From: Bacteroidota bacterium
Lineage (GTDB): Bacteria > Bacteroidota > Bacteroidia > Chitinophagales > Chitinophagaceae
DNA: 64,000 bases
NCBI GenBank assembly: GCA_016711825.1
Contig: JADJSG010000007.1
Span: 248,001 to 312,000, forward strand
Direction of reading: 5' to 3'
Part shown: positions 38,509-47,035 of the stretch, in pieces
Layout: each line of letters opens with the position of its first letter
How positions within the stretch are numbered: the first letter of the stretch is position 1
Position numbers and translations under genes: made by a program
Notes under the pieces: model-generated
Database searches by the model: none
Told to the model about the DNA's origin: nothing
Seen by the model: the letters and a program-made list of their open reading frames with translations, nothing else

Positions 38509-40491
38509 TTAATAGTTCACCAATTTCTGTATGGTGCCATGTAATCTTGCTTTTGCCATAAAGTTTTTTTCCAAGCCAATATCAAATGGTACTGGGGTGT
38601 CAAGGCTTGCGCAACGCATTACAGGACCATCAAGATAGGAAAAACAATGCTCGGTAATCCAAGCTGCTATTTCTCCACCTATGCCACCTATCAATACATC
38701 TTCATGCAATATCAAAGCCTTGCCTGTTTTTTGAACAGTTGAAGCTATGGCATCATAATCGAGGGGTAATAAAGTACGTAAATCTAGTATTTCTATTGAC
38801 AGTTCAGGATGTGAGGCTGCATATTCGAGTGCCCAGTGTACACCACTTCCATAAGTTATGATACTAATGTCATCGCCATGTTGTACTGTATTCGCTTTGC
38901 CTATTTCAATGGTATAATAACCTGCAGGCACTTGTCCGCTGATACTACGATACAATACTTTATGTTCGAAATACATTACGGGGTTAGGGTCAGCAAATGC
39001 GGCAAGCAATAAACCTTTTGCATCTGCTGGATTGGATGGATACACTACTTTTAAACCAGGTGTATGGGTAAACCATGCTTCATTGCTTTGTGAATGAAAA
39101 GGACCAGCACCTACTCCACCCCCAGTGGGCATACGCACCACTACATCGGCGTGTTGCCCCCAACGATAATGAATTTTTGCTAAATTGTTGATGATTTGAT
39201 TAAATCCTACGGTGGCAAAATCAGCAAATTGCATTTCCATCATTGATTTAAATCCTTTTATGGACAATCCGAGTGCTGAGCCTACAATGGCACTTTCGCA
39301 TAAAGGGGTATTTCGAACACGTTCTTTGCCAAATTTTTCGACAAAACCTTCAGTTACTTTAAATGCTCCCCCATACTCAGCAATATCTTGTCCCATCAAT
39401 ACCAAATTAGGATGTTTGATCATAGCTTCTTCCAAGCCTGAAGAGATGGCATTGATAAATTTCATTTCGTGTTGTTCCATGGCTGCTATGCCAGTTGATG
39501 TAATGGAGGTAAAAGGAGCATATACATCATTGATTTCTTCTATGGTATTGGGTATAACATCAGGGGCATTAAATCCTTTTTCAATGCTTGTTTCAATAGT
39601 ATGTTTAAAAGAAGCCCTTATTTCATCTACTAGGGTACTTGATAATACCTGGGTTTCTAATAAATATTTTTCATAATTCATTATTGGATCTTTTGCACCC
39701 CATATTTCAAATAGTTCGCTTGGTACATATTTCACACCACTTGCCTCTTCATGTCCACGCATACGAAATGTCATACATTCAACCAGTATTGGTTTTTGTT
39801 CTGCAATGCAATAGGCACGGGCCTTTTTGATTTCGGTATAGACCTCTAATAGATTATTGCCATCGATGGTAATGGCTTTGATTCCATATCCAATGCCTTT
39901 ATCAGCCAATTGTTTACAGATAAATTGTTCACTACTTGGTGTACTTAAACCGTAGCCATTGTTTTCTATCACAAAAATAACAGGCAGATTCCACACGGCT
40001 GCTACATTGAGGGCTTCATGAAAATCGCCTTCACTGGTAGCCCCATCACCGCTAAATGCCAGTGAAACCTTTTGTTCTTTTTTAAGTTTATGGGCCAGGG
40101 CAATACCATCAGCGATCGCTAATTGTGGCCCTAGATGCGAAATCATGCCACAAATATGATGTTCGTTGCTTCCGAAATGAAAACTTCGTTCACGTCCTTT
40201 GCTATAACCATCTTTTTTGCCTTGCCATTGCATAAATAGTTTGTCTAAGGGCATATTACGACAGGTAAACACCCCTAAGTTTCTATGCATAGGCATTATA
40301 TATTCGTCTTGGTCTAATGCCATGGTAGCTCCTACGGCTACCGCTTCCTGACCAATGCCACTAAACCATTTGCTGATACGACCTTGACGTAATAAAATAA
40401 GCATTTTTTCTTCAATCATTCGTGGAAGTAATAATTGTTTGTATAATGCCAGCAATAATTCAGGAGAATAATTTTGTTTATCAAATTTCAT
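38509..40491 (-). CDS. Fused E1 alpha-beta 2-oxoacid dehydrogenase
   Basis: A 660-residue thiamine-diphosphate enzyme joining the alpha and beta subunits of a pyruvate or branched-chain 2-oxoacid dehydrogenase E1. The alpha half (about 1-320) has RMIEEKMLILLRQGRI, YIMPMHRNLGV and the ThDP motif FSGDGATSEGDFHEALN...IENNGYG. The beta half (about 345-660) has LMGQDIAEYGGAFKVTEG, RNTPLCESAIVGSALG, EMQFADFATVGFNQI and RMPTGGGVGAGPFHSQS. I start at MKFDKQNYS; the frame continues upstream through a perfect promoter box. The branched-chain type seems most likely. Confidence 0.85.
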   Translation of the reverse strand: MKFDKQNYSPELLLALYKQLLLPRMIEEKMLILLRQGRISKWFSGIGQEAVAVGATMALDQDEYIMPMHRNLGVFTCRNMPLDKLFMQWQGKKDGYSKGRERSFHFGSNEHHICGMISHLGPQLAIADGIALAHKLKKEQKVSLAFSGDGATSEGDFHEALNVAAVWNLPVIFVIENNGYGLSTPSSEQFICKQLADKGIGYGIKAITIDGNNLLEVYTEIKKARAYCIAEQKPILVECMTFRMRGHEEASGVKYVPSELFEIWGAKDPIMNYEKYLLETQVLSSTLVDEIRASFKHTIETSIEKGFNAPDVIPNTIEEINDVYAPFTSITSTGIAAMEQHEMKFINAISSGLEEAMIKHPNLVLMGQDIAEYGGAFKVTEGFVEKFGKERVRNTPLCESAIVGSALGLSIKGFKSMMEMQFADFATVGFNQIINNLAKIHYRWGQHADVVVRMPTGGGVGAGPFHSQSNEAWFTHTPGLKVVYPSNPADAKGLLLAAFADPNPVMYFEHKVLYRSISGQVPAGYYTIEIGKANTVQHGDDISIITYGSGVHWALEYAASHPELSIEILDLRTLLPLDYDAIASTVQKTGKALILHEDVLIGGIGGEIAAWITEHCFSYLDGPVMRCASLDTPVPFDIGLEKNFMAKARLHGTIQKLVNY

Positions 40492-40494
40492 TTG

Positions 40495-40503
40495 GCAAAG
40501 ATA
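40495..40503 (-). promoter_or_regulatory. -7 box TATCTTTGC for the E1-Nudix operon
   Basis: Exact TAnnTTTGC, ending three bases before the chosen ATG. A TTTG at 40528-40525 (minus strand) gives a spacing of 21 bp. It argues for a leaderless or near-leaderless start. Confidence 0.55.
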
Positions 40504-40607
40504 GTAGAAGACCCTACGTAATACCAAACCTAATGGAGTATTAACATGGCTTTCAATACCGATCATTTGATAGTGAAGATAAAATTACCCATTTTACTAC
40601 GGGCAGA

Positions 40608-41462
40608 TTATTTGTGGGTGATTTTTATTTCTACCCGGCGATTGATTCTGCGCAAGGCTTCAGTGCTCTCATCAAGATTGATTTTGCGACTACCACCATA
40701 CCCTTTGTAACGGAGTCTTTTTTTATCTATCCCATTTTTAATGAGTAAAAAATAAATCTGACGTGCCCTCATCTCAGATAAATTATTGGTTTCTGCATCC
40801 CAATCAAAGCCATCGGGCTCAATGGTTGTGCAACAAACATGCCCTTGTATTTCAACTTCCAGATTGGGATTTTCTTTCATGGCAAACAAGAGATTTTCTA
40901 AATCTTCCATTGATTCTTCTTTAAGAAAATGCCTCCCTGGCTCAAAAAGAATGTTTTCAAGTACTATTTGGTCGCCGATTTGGGCATCCACTATTTTGCT
41001 AATTTCCTTTTTTAATATTTTCTTTTCAGCCACTATTTTCCGAATCGTATCTTTCATGATGTTCGGTTTTTCGGGTTTGAGGTAAAAAGTCATCACTACC
41101 CTTCTATTGAGCTGACGTTCGGCTTCAGTTTCATTGAGGGTAATGGGTTTGTCTTTGCCAAATCCAATACATTTTTTGATACTTTCTTTAGGAATGCCAT
41201 TTTGAATAAGTAGTTTTTTAACTTCCGAGGCCCTATTGTCCGACAATATATAATTATATTCTTTTGACCCGATATTATCGCAATGTCCTTCGAGCAATAC
41301 ACGCTCAATGGGATATGCGTTGATGGTTTTAATAATAAAAAGCATACAACTATCAGGAATGTCATATTTGTTGTAGGCAAATAATACAGTGTAAGAAATT
41401 TCCTGAGCCTGCACATAAAATGCAGTAAAAGTGATAAATATGGTGGCTATAAATCCTTTCAT
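40608..41462 (-). CDS. Protein with two tandem OmpA-like domains
   Basis: 284 residues starting MKGFIATIFITFTAFYVQAQ (signal peptide). Two OmpA C-terminal, peptidoglycan-binding-like domains follow: first LFAYNKYDIPDS...LLEGHCDNIGSKEYNYILSDNRA...QLNRRVVMTF, and second LFEPGRHFLKEES...VEIQGHVCCT...NLSEMRARQIYFLL...RRINRRVEIKI. No beta-barrel or lipobox is seen. The open frame extends 94 codons upstream, antisense to the thioesterase gene, and I reject that part. A periplasmic envelope role is inferred. Confidence 0.8.
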   Translation of the reverse strand: MKGFIATIFITFTAFYVQAQEISYTVLFAYNKYDIPDSCMLFIIKTINAYPIERVLLEGHCDNIGSKEYNYILSDNRASEVKKLLIQNGIPKESIKKCIGFGKDKPITLNETEAERQLNRRVVMTFYLKPEKPNIMKDTIRKIVAEKKILKKEISKIVDAQIGDQIVLENILFEPGRHFLKEESMEDLENLLFAMKENPNLEVEIQGHVCCTTIEPDGFDWDAETNNLSEMRARQIYFLLIKNGIDKKRLRYKGYGGSRKINLDESTEALRRINRRVEIKITHK

Positions 41463-41470
41463 CTGATACC

Positions 41471-41479
41471 TCAAAGATA
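41471..41479 (-). promoter_or_regulatory. -7 box TATCTTTGA for the OmpA-domain gene
   Basis: TAnnTTTG match eight bases before the ATG on the minus strand. It is back-to-back with the thioesterase promoter. Confidence 0.45.
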
Positions 41480-41491
41480 AAGAATTGATTG

Positions 41492-41500
41492 TAGATTTGC
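41492..41500 (+). promoter_or_regulatory. -7 box TAGATTTGC for the thioesterase gene
   Basis: Exact TAnnTTTGC, 20 bp before the chosen ATG. It lies inside the longer TTG-initiated frame, which is therefore unlikely to be translated. Confidence 0.5.
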
Positions 41501-41520
41501 ACACAAATAAATCTGAAGAT

Positions 41521-42048
41521 ATGACAGCAAAAAAACCGCAAGATACGATGACTACAATGAGTGAACTGATACTGCCCAATGATACCAATACCTTAGGCAA
41601 CCTGATGGGTGGTCGGCTCATGCACTGGATGGACATAGCAGCAGCAATGGCTGCCATGAAACATAGCAATTGTCCGGTGGTGACGGCTTCTGCTGACAAT
41701 ATATCTTTTGAAAATCCGGTACGACTCGGAAATGTAGTAACCATAGAAGCGAAGGTTACCAGGGCATTTAGTACATCGATGGAAGTGTATATTAAAGTGC
41801 ATGGCGAAGATCTGCCAACTCAATTTAAATACCTTTCTAACGAGGCTTATATGACATTTGTAGCCCTCGACCCACATGGTAAACCCAGAAAAGTTCCCGA
41901 ATTGGTACCCGAAACAGCTGACGAAATCGGTCGGTTTGAAGGGGCTTTACGACGTAGACAGTTGAGGTTAATATTATCTGGAAGAATGAAAGCTGATGAA
42001 GCAACGGAGCTCAAGAAGCTCTTTTTTGATGATATTATTAAGAAATAA
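41521..42048 (+). CDS. Acyl-CoA thioesterase (hotdog fold, YciA/ACOT type)
   Basis: 175 residues. Hotdog-fold thioesterase pieces are LILPNDTNTLGNLMGGRLMHWMDIAAAMAAMKH (active Asn/Asp region and hotdog helix), ASADNISFENPVRLGNVVTIEAKV and TSMEVYIKVHGEDL. It would hydrolyse medium- or long-chain acyl-CoA in the cytoplasm. The start is the ATG giving MTAKKPQDT, downstream of a consensus promoter. It is transcribed divergently from the OmpA-domain gene. Confidence 0.85.
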   Translation: MTAKKPQDTMTTMSELILPNDTNTLGNLMGGRLMHWMDIAAAMAAMKHSNCPVVTASADNISFENPVRLGNVVTIEAKVTRAFSTSMEVYIKVHGEDLPTQFKYLSNEAYMTFVALDPHGKPRKVPELVPETADEIGRFEGALRRRQLRLILSGRMKADEATELKKLFFDDIIKK

Positions 42049-42083
42049 ATGATGTATAAAAAGTGGGACTGGTATAAAAAAGG

Positions 42084-42165
42084 AGCAGTCTTAACTTAGA
42101 CAAGAAAAGACTGCTTTAACCCCTAACCAAATCAACCTATGAAAAATTTTTATCTACTTAAGTGA
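42084..42165 (+). other. Hairpin plus eight-codon leader-like ORF
   Basis: A nine-base hairpin (AGCAGTCTT with AAGACTGCT) is followed by CCCCTAACCAAATCAACCT and an ATG opening MKNFYLLK then stop (42139-42165). The leader resembles the 5' end of Bacteroidota secreted-protein genes, so it may be a relic of one, or a regulatory leader of the DUF885 gene. Confidence 0.35.
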
Positions 42166-42292
42166 TATATTCTGATGCAAAATTATTATTTAAATTCATA
42201 TAAAAAAATATTTATTTCTTAATTTTTTCACAATATCAACACTTTTTAAACAACTAAAATAAAAAGAATAAAAACCATTTAATATTAAATAC

Positions 42293-44083
42293 ATGTTTAA
42301 ACAATATAAACCCAAGCTGGCATTGATTTTAGGTATAGCCATCTCATTTTTTTGTGCTTGTGATGCTTCAAACAATCAATCTTCAAAAAAAGAGATTTCA
42401 AAACCCCTTCATGATTTATTTGATCAATATTGGGAACAAAAAATGAAATTACTCCCTCTGGAGTCAACTGCAATTGGAGATACCAATTACAATGATATGA
42501 TGCCAGTTACAATCAGTGAATCATATAGAGACACTTTGAAACAATTTTACAAACGAATTTTAAATGAATCAGAAAAAATAGACTTTTCCTTGTCTGATGA
42601 GGATAAAATAAGTAAAGAACTGTTTGAATATGAGTTGAAAATAAACCTGGAAGCATTGAAATTCCCTTCCCATTTAATGCCAATCAATCAGTTTTGGAGC
42701 TTTACGCTTGAATTTCCTCAACTGGGCAGTGGTAGCGGCAATCAGCCCTTTAAAACCCCTCGTGATTATCGAAATTTTTTAGCACGTATGCAACAATTTC
42801 CTGCCTATGCCAATGCGGCGATTGCCAATATGAAAAAAGGAATCGAAACAGGGTATGTTTTGCCAAAAGTATTGGCTTTGAAAATGATCCCCCAACTCAA
42901 ACAAGTGATCACAACAGATGCTACCCAGAACATTTTCTTTTTACCCATTAAAAATATGCCTTTGACTTTTACACAAAAAGAAAAAGATAGTTTTAAAAAT
43001 GCCTATCAGTTTGCGATTAATATGGATATCATTCCTGCTTATGCCAAATTGAAAACATTTATAGAAAAAGAATACATCCCTGCATGTCGCGAATCCCATG
43101 GCATCTCCTCATTGCCAGATGGTAAAGCCTATTATCAATTTTTGATAAAATTATATACAACCACCGAATTGACACCCGATAGTATTTACCAATTAGGATT
43201 GCAAGAAGTAGCACGTATCAGAACAGAAATGGAAAAAGTAAAAGTGGAAACGGGCTTTACGGGTTCACTGGAAGCATTTTTCGAATTCATGAATCGTGAT
43301 CGTCAATTTTATCCTTTTAAAACTGCTACGGCTGTATTAGACAGTTTTAAAGCCATTCAAAAAATATTAGATCCTCAATTAAGTTCTTTATTTGAATCAA
43401 GCCCTAAAACACCTTTTGAAATTAGGCAAACTGAAGCGTATAGAGCAGCCAGTGCAAGTGCAGAATACAATGCTGGGAGTAAAGATGGTAGCCGTCCGGG
43501 TATTTTCTATGTGCCCATTTTAGACCCTACACAATTTAATATCGTAGGAATGGAAACCTTGTTTTTGCATGAAGCCATACCAGGGCATCATTACCAAATA
43601 TCATTGCAACAAGAAAATACATCACTGCCTACTTTTAGAAAATTTTTAGGATATAGCGCCTATGCTGAAGGCTGGGCCTTGTATACCGAAACTTTAGGTA
43701 AAAGCTTAGGATTATATAAAAATCCATACCAGTATTTTGGTCATTTAAGCGATGCCATGCATCGAGCGATACGTTTGGTGGTAGACGTAGCCATACATAC
43801 AAGAGGTATGAGCCGGGAAGAAGCCATTACTTATATGATGTCAAATGAACGTATTACCGAACCGGAGGCCAGTGCCGAAATTGAACGTTATATGGCCATT
43901 CCAGGTCAGGCCCTTTCCTATAAAATTGGTCAATTGACTTTGATGTCATTAAAAGATAAATATGAAAAACAGCTTGGGAATCGGTTTAAGTTGGCCGCAT
44001 TTCATACCCAATTACTGAATGGTGGAAATATGCCTTTACAAGTTTTAGAGAAAAAATTAGAACTTTGGGCTAAGAGTTTATAA
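42293..44083 (+). CDS. DUF885 family lipoprotein (putative metallopeptidase)
   Basis: 596 residues with a signal ending ISFFCAC, giving a probable lipidated Cys near residue 23. The domain is DUF885, whose members resemble zinc carboxypeptidases. The motif FLHEAIPGHHYQISLQQ contains a HExxxGHH metal site, and a second conserved stretch is YSAYAEGWALYTETLG followed by DVAIHTRGMSREEAI. The family length (about 550-600) agrees. Substrate unknown. It lies 24 bp before rnc. Confidence 0.85.
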   Translation: MFKQYKPKLALILGIAISFFCACDASNNQSSKKEISKPLHDLFDQYWEQKMKLLPLESTAIGDTNYNDMMPVTISESYRDTLKQFYKRILNESEKIDFSLSDEDKISKELFEYELKINLEALKFPSHLMPINQFWSFTLEFPQLGSGSGNQPFKTPRDYRNFLARMQQFPAYANAAIANMKKGIETGYVLPKVLALKMIPQLKQVITTDATQNIFFLPIKNMPLTFTQKEKDSFKNAYQFAINMDIIPAYAKLKTFIEKEYIPACRESHGISSLPDGKAYYQFLIKLYTTTELTPDSIYQLGLQEVARIRTEMEKVKVETGFTGSLEAFFEFMNRDRQFYPFKTATAVLDSFKAIQKILDPQLSSLFESSPKTPFEIRQTEAYRAASASAEYNAGSKDGSRPGIFYVPILDPTQFNIVGMETLFLHEAIPGHHYQISLQQENTSLPTFRKFLGYSAYAEGWALYTETLGKSLGLYKNPYQYFGHLSDAMHRAIRLVVDVAIHTRGMSREEAITYMMSNERITEPEASAEIERYMAIPGQALSYKIGQLTLMSLKDKYEKQLGNRFKLAAFHTQLLNGGNMPLQVLEKKLELWAKSL

Positions 44084-44106
44084 ATTGCAATTAAATAATT
44101 TGATTC

Positions 44107-44826
44107 GTGCGATTTGTTCCAGATTTTATTGTACAATTTTTTACTAAGGGAAGTACCTTATATAAAGAACTGCAAACCATGCTTGGGTTTACACCAGGCA
44201 ATTTGGCCTTATACGAATTGGCATTATGTCATCGATCAAACAATCATAATTCGACCGAGAATAATGAACGATTAGAATTTTTAGGAGATGCTATACTAGG
44301 TGCAATCATTGGAGAGCATCTATTTATTAAGTATCCGACCAAAGCAGAAGGCTATTTAACCGATATGCGTTCAAAAATTGTCAACAGAAAAACATTGAAT
44401 CAGATTGGACTTAAAATAGGTTTAAAATCATTGATGAAATTCAATGAGCAAGATTATTTTTTACGTGATTCCTCTATTTTTGGCAATGCCTTAGAAGCCT
44501 TGATAGGTGCCATTTATATCGATAAAGGTTTTGCCAAAACCAGAACATTTGTCCGTAAACGAATCCTCATCCCCTTTGTAGATATTGAATTGCTGGAAGG
44601 GTTGGAAGCCAATACTAAAAACAAACTCATTGGTTGGGCAAATAAACAAGGTAAAAAAATTGAATTTGTGGTGATTGAAGAAAAGCTGGAACGGGGACGA
44701 AAAAAGTTTACGATAGGTGTAAAACTTGAGGAAGAGATTATATCGAAATCAACTGCAGGCAATAAAAAAGAAGCGAGTAAAGTAGCTGCAGAGGAAGCTA
44801 TTAAGACCTTGGAAATTTCTTATTAG
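44107..44826 (+). CDS. rnc: Ribonuclease III
   Basis: Double-strand-specific endonuclease of 239 residues for rRNA and mRNA processing, starting at GTG. The signature NERLEFLGD is at residues 53-61, and the second catalytic region is FGNALEALIGAIYIDKG. The C-terminal dsRNA-binding domain (about 165-237) ends AGNKKEASKVAAEEAIKTL. It is likely co-transcribed with the preceding DUF885 gene. In many Bacteroidota rnc instead follows acpP-fabF, which is not the case here. Confidence 0.93.
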   Translation: MRFVPDFIVQFFTKGSTLYKELQTMLGFTPGNLALYELALCHRSNNHNSTENNERLEFLGDAILGAIIGEHLFIKYPTKAEGYLTDMRSKIVNRKTLNQIGLKIGLKSLMKFNEQDYFLRDSSIFGNALEALIGAIYIDKGFAKTRTFVRKRILIPFVDIELLEGLEANTKNKLIGWANKQGKKIEFVVIEEKLERGRKKFTIGVKLEEEIISKSTAGNKKEASKVAAEEAIKTLEISY

Positions 44827-44929
44827 TTTTGTTTTATTTAGCCGGTCTACCCTATTTCATTTTTCATCAGATCTAACAGATTTACACATTTATATTAGGT
44901 TGCTTTATACTGTATGATTCCCATGAGAT

Positions 44930-45211
44930 TTACAAATGCTGTTGTTGAATGGTATAGATATAAAACAGCATCAAACATAAATTGAGCAGTTGAATGAAGT
45001 AATAAACGATTTTAAACGTTTTAGTATAATAACTATGCCTTATAAACGTACCCACTGAAAGAATAAAAATCAATGTAAAGGGAATCAATACTTTGGCATA
45101 TTGTGCTAAATCTTTTAGGGGTATCCATTCATTCCAGGTAGGGTTAGCGAGGCTTATAAACAACAAATTGAAGATGACCAAAATCATGGGAGCTATTCGA
45201 AATTCCATCAC
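44930..45211 (-). CDS. Small membrane protein, unknown
   Basis: 93 residues with three hydrophobic segments (MILVIFNLLFISLA, VLIPFTLIFILSVGTFI, FIQLLNLCLMLFYIYTI). Not recognised. It converges on rnc and is divergent from ssrA. Confidence 0.5.
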   Translation of the reverse strand: MMEFRIAPMILVIFNLLFISLANPTWNEWIPLKDLAQYAKVLIPFTLIFILSVGTFIRHSYYTKTFKIVYYFIQLLNLCLMLFYIYTIQQQHL

Positions 45212-45233
45212 ACGAAATTAGCGCAAAATGTGT

Positions 45234-45241
45234 TACTTTTG
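45234..45241 (+). promoter_or_regulatory. Candidate ssrA promoter -7 box TACTTTTG
   Basis: Exact TAnnTTTG, 60 bp before the mature tmRNA 5' end. This would imply a precursor leader of about 50 nt removed by RNase P. Confidence 0.35.
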
Positions 45242-45300
45242 TAAAATATTGGTGAGTGTATCGGTTGAATTTACCCATTCACTTCATCTATATAAAACCT

Positions 45301-45668
45301 GGGGCCGCCCGGTTTTGACAGCATAGGTCTTTGAAGGTGTAAGCATGTAGTGCGTTGGATTGTCGGCACTTTAATCTTAAAATTCAAAATACAAACGGCG
45401 ATACACAATTCGCAATGGCTGCTTAATTTAAGCCCCCATTAACAGGTCGTTCATTTCGGGTAGATTTATAACCTACGTTGAACCGCCTTTACCAGAAAAT
45501 ATAAATTGCTGTAAGAATAGGCTGTGCTTCTTACAAAAGATTTATCCAGCTAAGGAAACAATTGGTTTGTTCTGCTCCGGTGGTTTCCCAACAATCAATG
45601 CAGAAATAAACATGTAGAAAGCTTTTGCAGAATATGTTTGGACAGGGGTTCGACTCCCCTCGGCTCCA
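45301..45668 (+). ncRNA. ssrA: tmRNA (trans-translation RNA)
   Basis: The 5' end GGGGCCGCCCGG pairs with 3' CGGCTCCA, forming a tRNA-like acceptor, and TGGACAGGGGTTCGACTCCC is the T arm. The tag frame encodes (A)NGDTQFAMAA then TAA (45394-45426). An AMAA ending matches Cytophaga-type tags as I recall them. The RNA rescues stalled ribosomes with SmpB. An apparent open frame running across the 3' end is not a gene. Confidence 0.95.
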
Positions 45669-45681
45669 CCCTGAAGTAGAT

Positions 45682-45711
45682 ACGCCACAAGAATTCGTTT
45701 TCTTGTGGCGT
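45682..45711 (+). terminator. Terminator of ssrA
   Basis: Perfect 12-bp arms ACGCCACAAGAA and TTCTTGTGGCGT with a 6-nt loop, followed by GTTTGTTTG, a weak T-rich tail. Confidence 0.7.
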
Positions 45712-45808
45712 GTTTGTTTGGCGTATCAATTCAGGGTGGGCCATGGCGACAGAGGTACGAAGTCTGCCAAGGCCCTTATCAGCTTAAATTATTTTATTAT
45801 TTTTGATC

Positions 45809-46120
45809 ATGCAAATACCGTTACCTTTCTGTGTTTATTTGCTGTTTAGTGAAAAAGATCTATTTCTATATATCGGATACACAACTAACCTTGAACAAAG
45901 GATTAATAATCATAATTCCGGAGAAACAAAAAGTACTGCTGCAAGACGACCGTTACAACTTATTTTTTGTGAATATTAACTATTTGAATTCGATGCGAGA
46001 AAAAGAGAATTGTATTTCAAAACGACATCAGGAAAAAAAGCGCTGAAATTTATGTTGAATAAAACATTTGACACACTGGGTTATAAAGGCTCCAAAATTG
46101 AAATGGGTTATGATGAGTAA
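45809..46120 (+). pseudogene. GIY-YIG nuclease (UPF0213-like) with in-frame stop
   Basis: A 103-codon frame reading FCVYLLFSEKDLFLYIGYTTNLEQRINNHNSGETKSTAARRPLQLIFCEY, then TAA at 45977, then LFEFDAREKELYFKTTSGKKALKFML. Both halves are one continuous GIY-YIG domain in one frame, so a single nonsense codon (one base change) interrupts it. It lies in a stretch of decayed sequence just after tmRNA, a common integration hot spot. A sequence error is possible. Confidence 0.75.
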
Positions 46121-46251
46121 TTTGTTTAAAATTTGAAAGCAAAAATATTTCAATTTTTAGCAGACCTTTTTGAAAATAGCTTTGAGATATAGGTCTCGCA
46201 ATGAATCAAACTAAGAACAAGAGCTTTCCCCGTACTCACACCCTTTTACAA

Positions 46252-46370
46252 GTTCAAAGTCTGAATTCCTTAATATACTCAATATCAGCAATTAAAAAGT
46301 TCGATTTTTTTAAAGTTGCTTCCACTGAACAGAGCGAGAATGAGAATGAGTAAATGCGAATTAAATCAAT
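46252..46370 (+). repeat. Direct repeat copy 1 (480-bp offset)
   Basis: Begins GTTCAAAGTCTGAATT, includes GAGCGAGAATG and ends ATTAAATCAAT. The same three blocks recur 480 bp downstream in the same order and spacing, flanking a four-helix-bundle relic. Confidence 0.55.
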
Positions 46371-46494
46371 AAACTATGTTTGATTTTTAAAAACTCGAGG
46401 TGTACAAAAAGTTAAAAAAATTTTCCAACTCAATAGCGAAAGCATCCTTGCAAAACATAAACCAATGAAATATGTAAGTGATTAACGTAGCTGG

Positions 46495-46647
46495 GCTTCC
46501 TTCAGTATTGTTCTGAATATTGCTGAAGGATCGGGTAAGGCGTCACTAAACGACAGAAAAAACTATTTTACGATTGCCAGAGGATCTGTTTTTGAATGCG
46601 TGGCGGTAAATGATATTTTGAAAGATGAAAAAAAAGATTACCTCTAA
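46495..46647 (+). pseudogene. Relic of a four-helix-bundle (23S rRNA IVP-like) protein
   Basis: The only surviving frame reads ASFSIVLNIAEGSGKASLND, then RKNYFTIARGSVFECVAVND, then ILKDEKKDYL and stop. SIVLNIAEGSG and RKNYFTIARGSVFE are the conserved core of the 23S rRNA intervening-sequence four-helix family. The N-terminal helix and start codon are gone. Confidence 0.7.
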
Positions 46648-46731
46648 TATCTACGAACTTAACCTTAACATGGCAAATTAAATTTCCAGTATGTTGTACA
46701 TCAAGATATAAAATTTGACAAAATAAAAGCT

Positions 46732-46848
46732 GTTCAAAGTCTGAATTTATCTATATCCTCAATTTCAAAAAAAAAGAAAATTTAACTTTAGACACATTGA
46801 TTCCTCTAAACGGAGCGAGAATGCGTTTGAGCGGGAGATTAAATCAAT
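46732..46848 (+). repeat. Direct repeat copy 2
   Basis: Partner of 46252-46370: the blocks GTTCAAAGTCTGAATT, GAGCGAGAATG and ATTAAATCAAT are in the same order. The 46848-47035 stretch after it holds nothing recognisable. Confidence 0.55.
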
Positions 46849-47035
46849 TTCATACGCATATTCATAAACATCAGAATATCAATTAAATATCCGAAAAAAA
46901 ATAAAAACAACAAACTAATAAAGTTACTTCTTAGCCTCTTTTATAAGAATGATATATATCATTCTAGGGTATGATAGTCGTCATATTTTTTCATGGTTGT
47001 GCATTTTAATTTTGCCTCTTAAATCACAACAAAAA

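Noticed and set aside
41463..41744. 94-codon N-terminal extension of the double-OmpA protein
   Set aside because: It is antisense to the thioesterase gene, and a clear signal peptide starts at the downstream ATG.
45625..45849. Frame across the tmRNA 3' end
   Set aside because: It overlaps the T arm, acceptor stem and terminator of ssrA.
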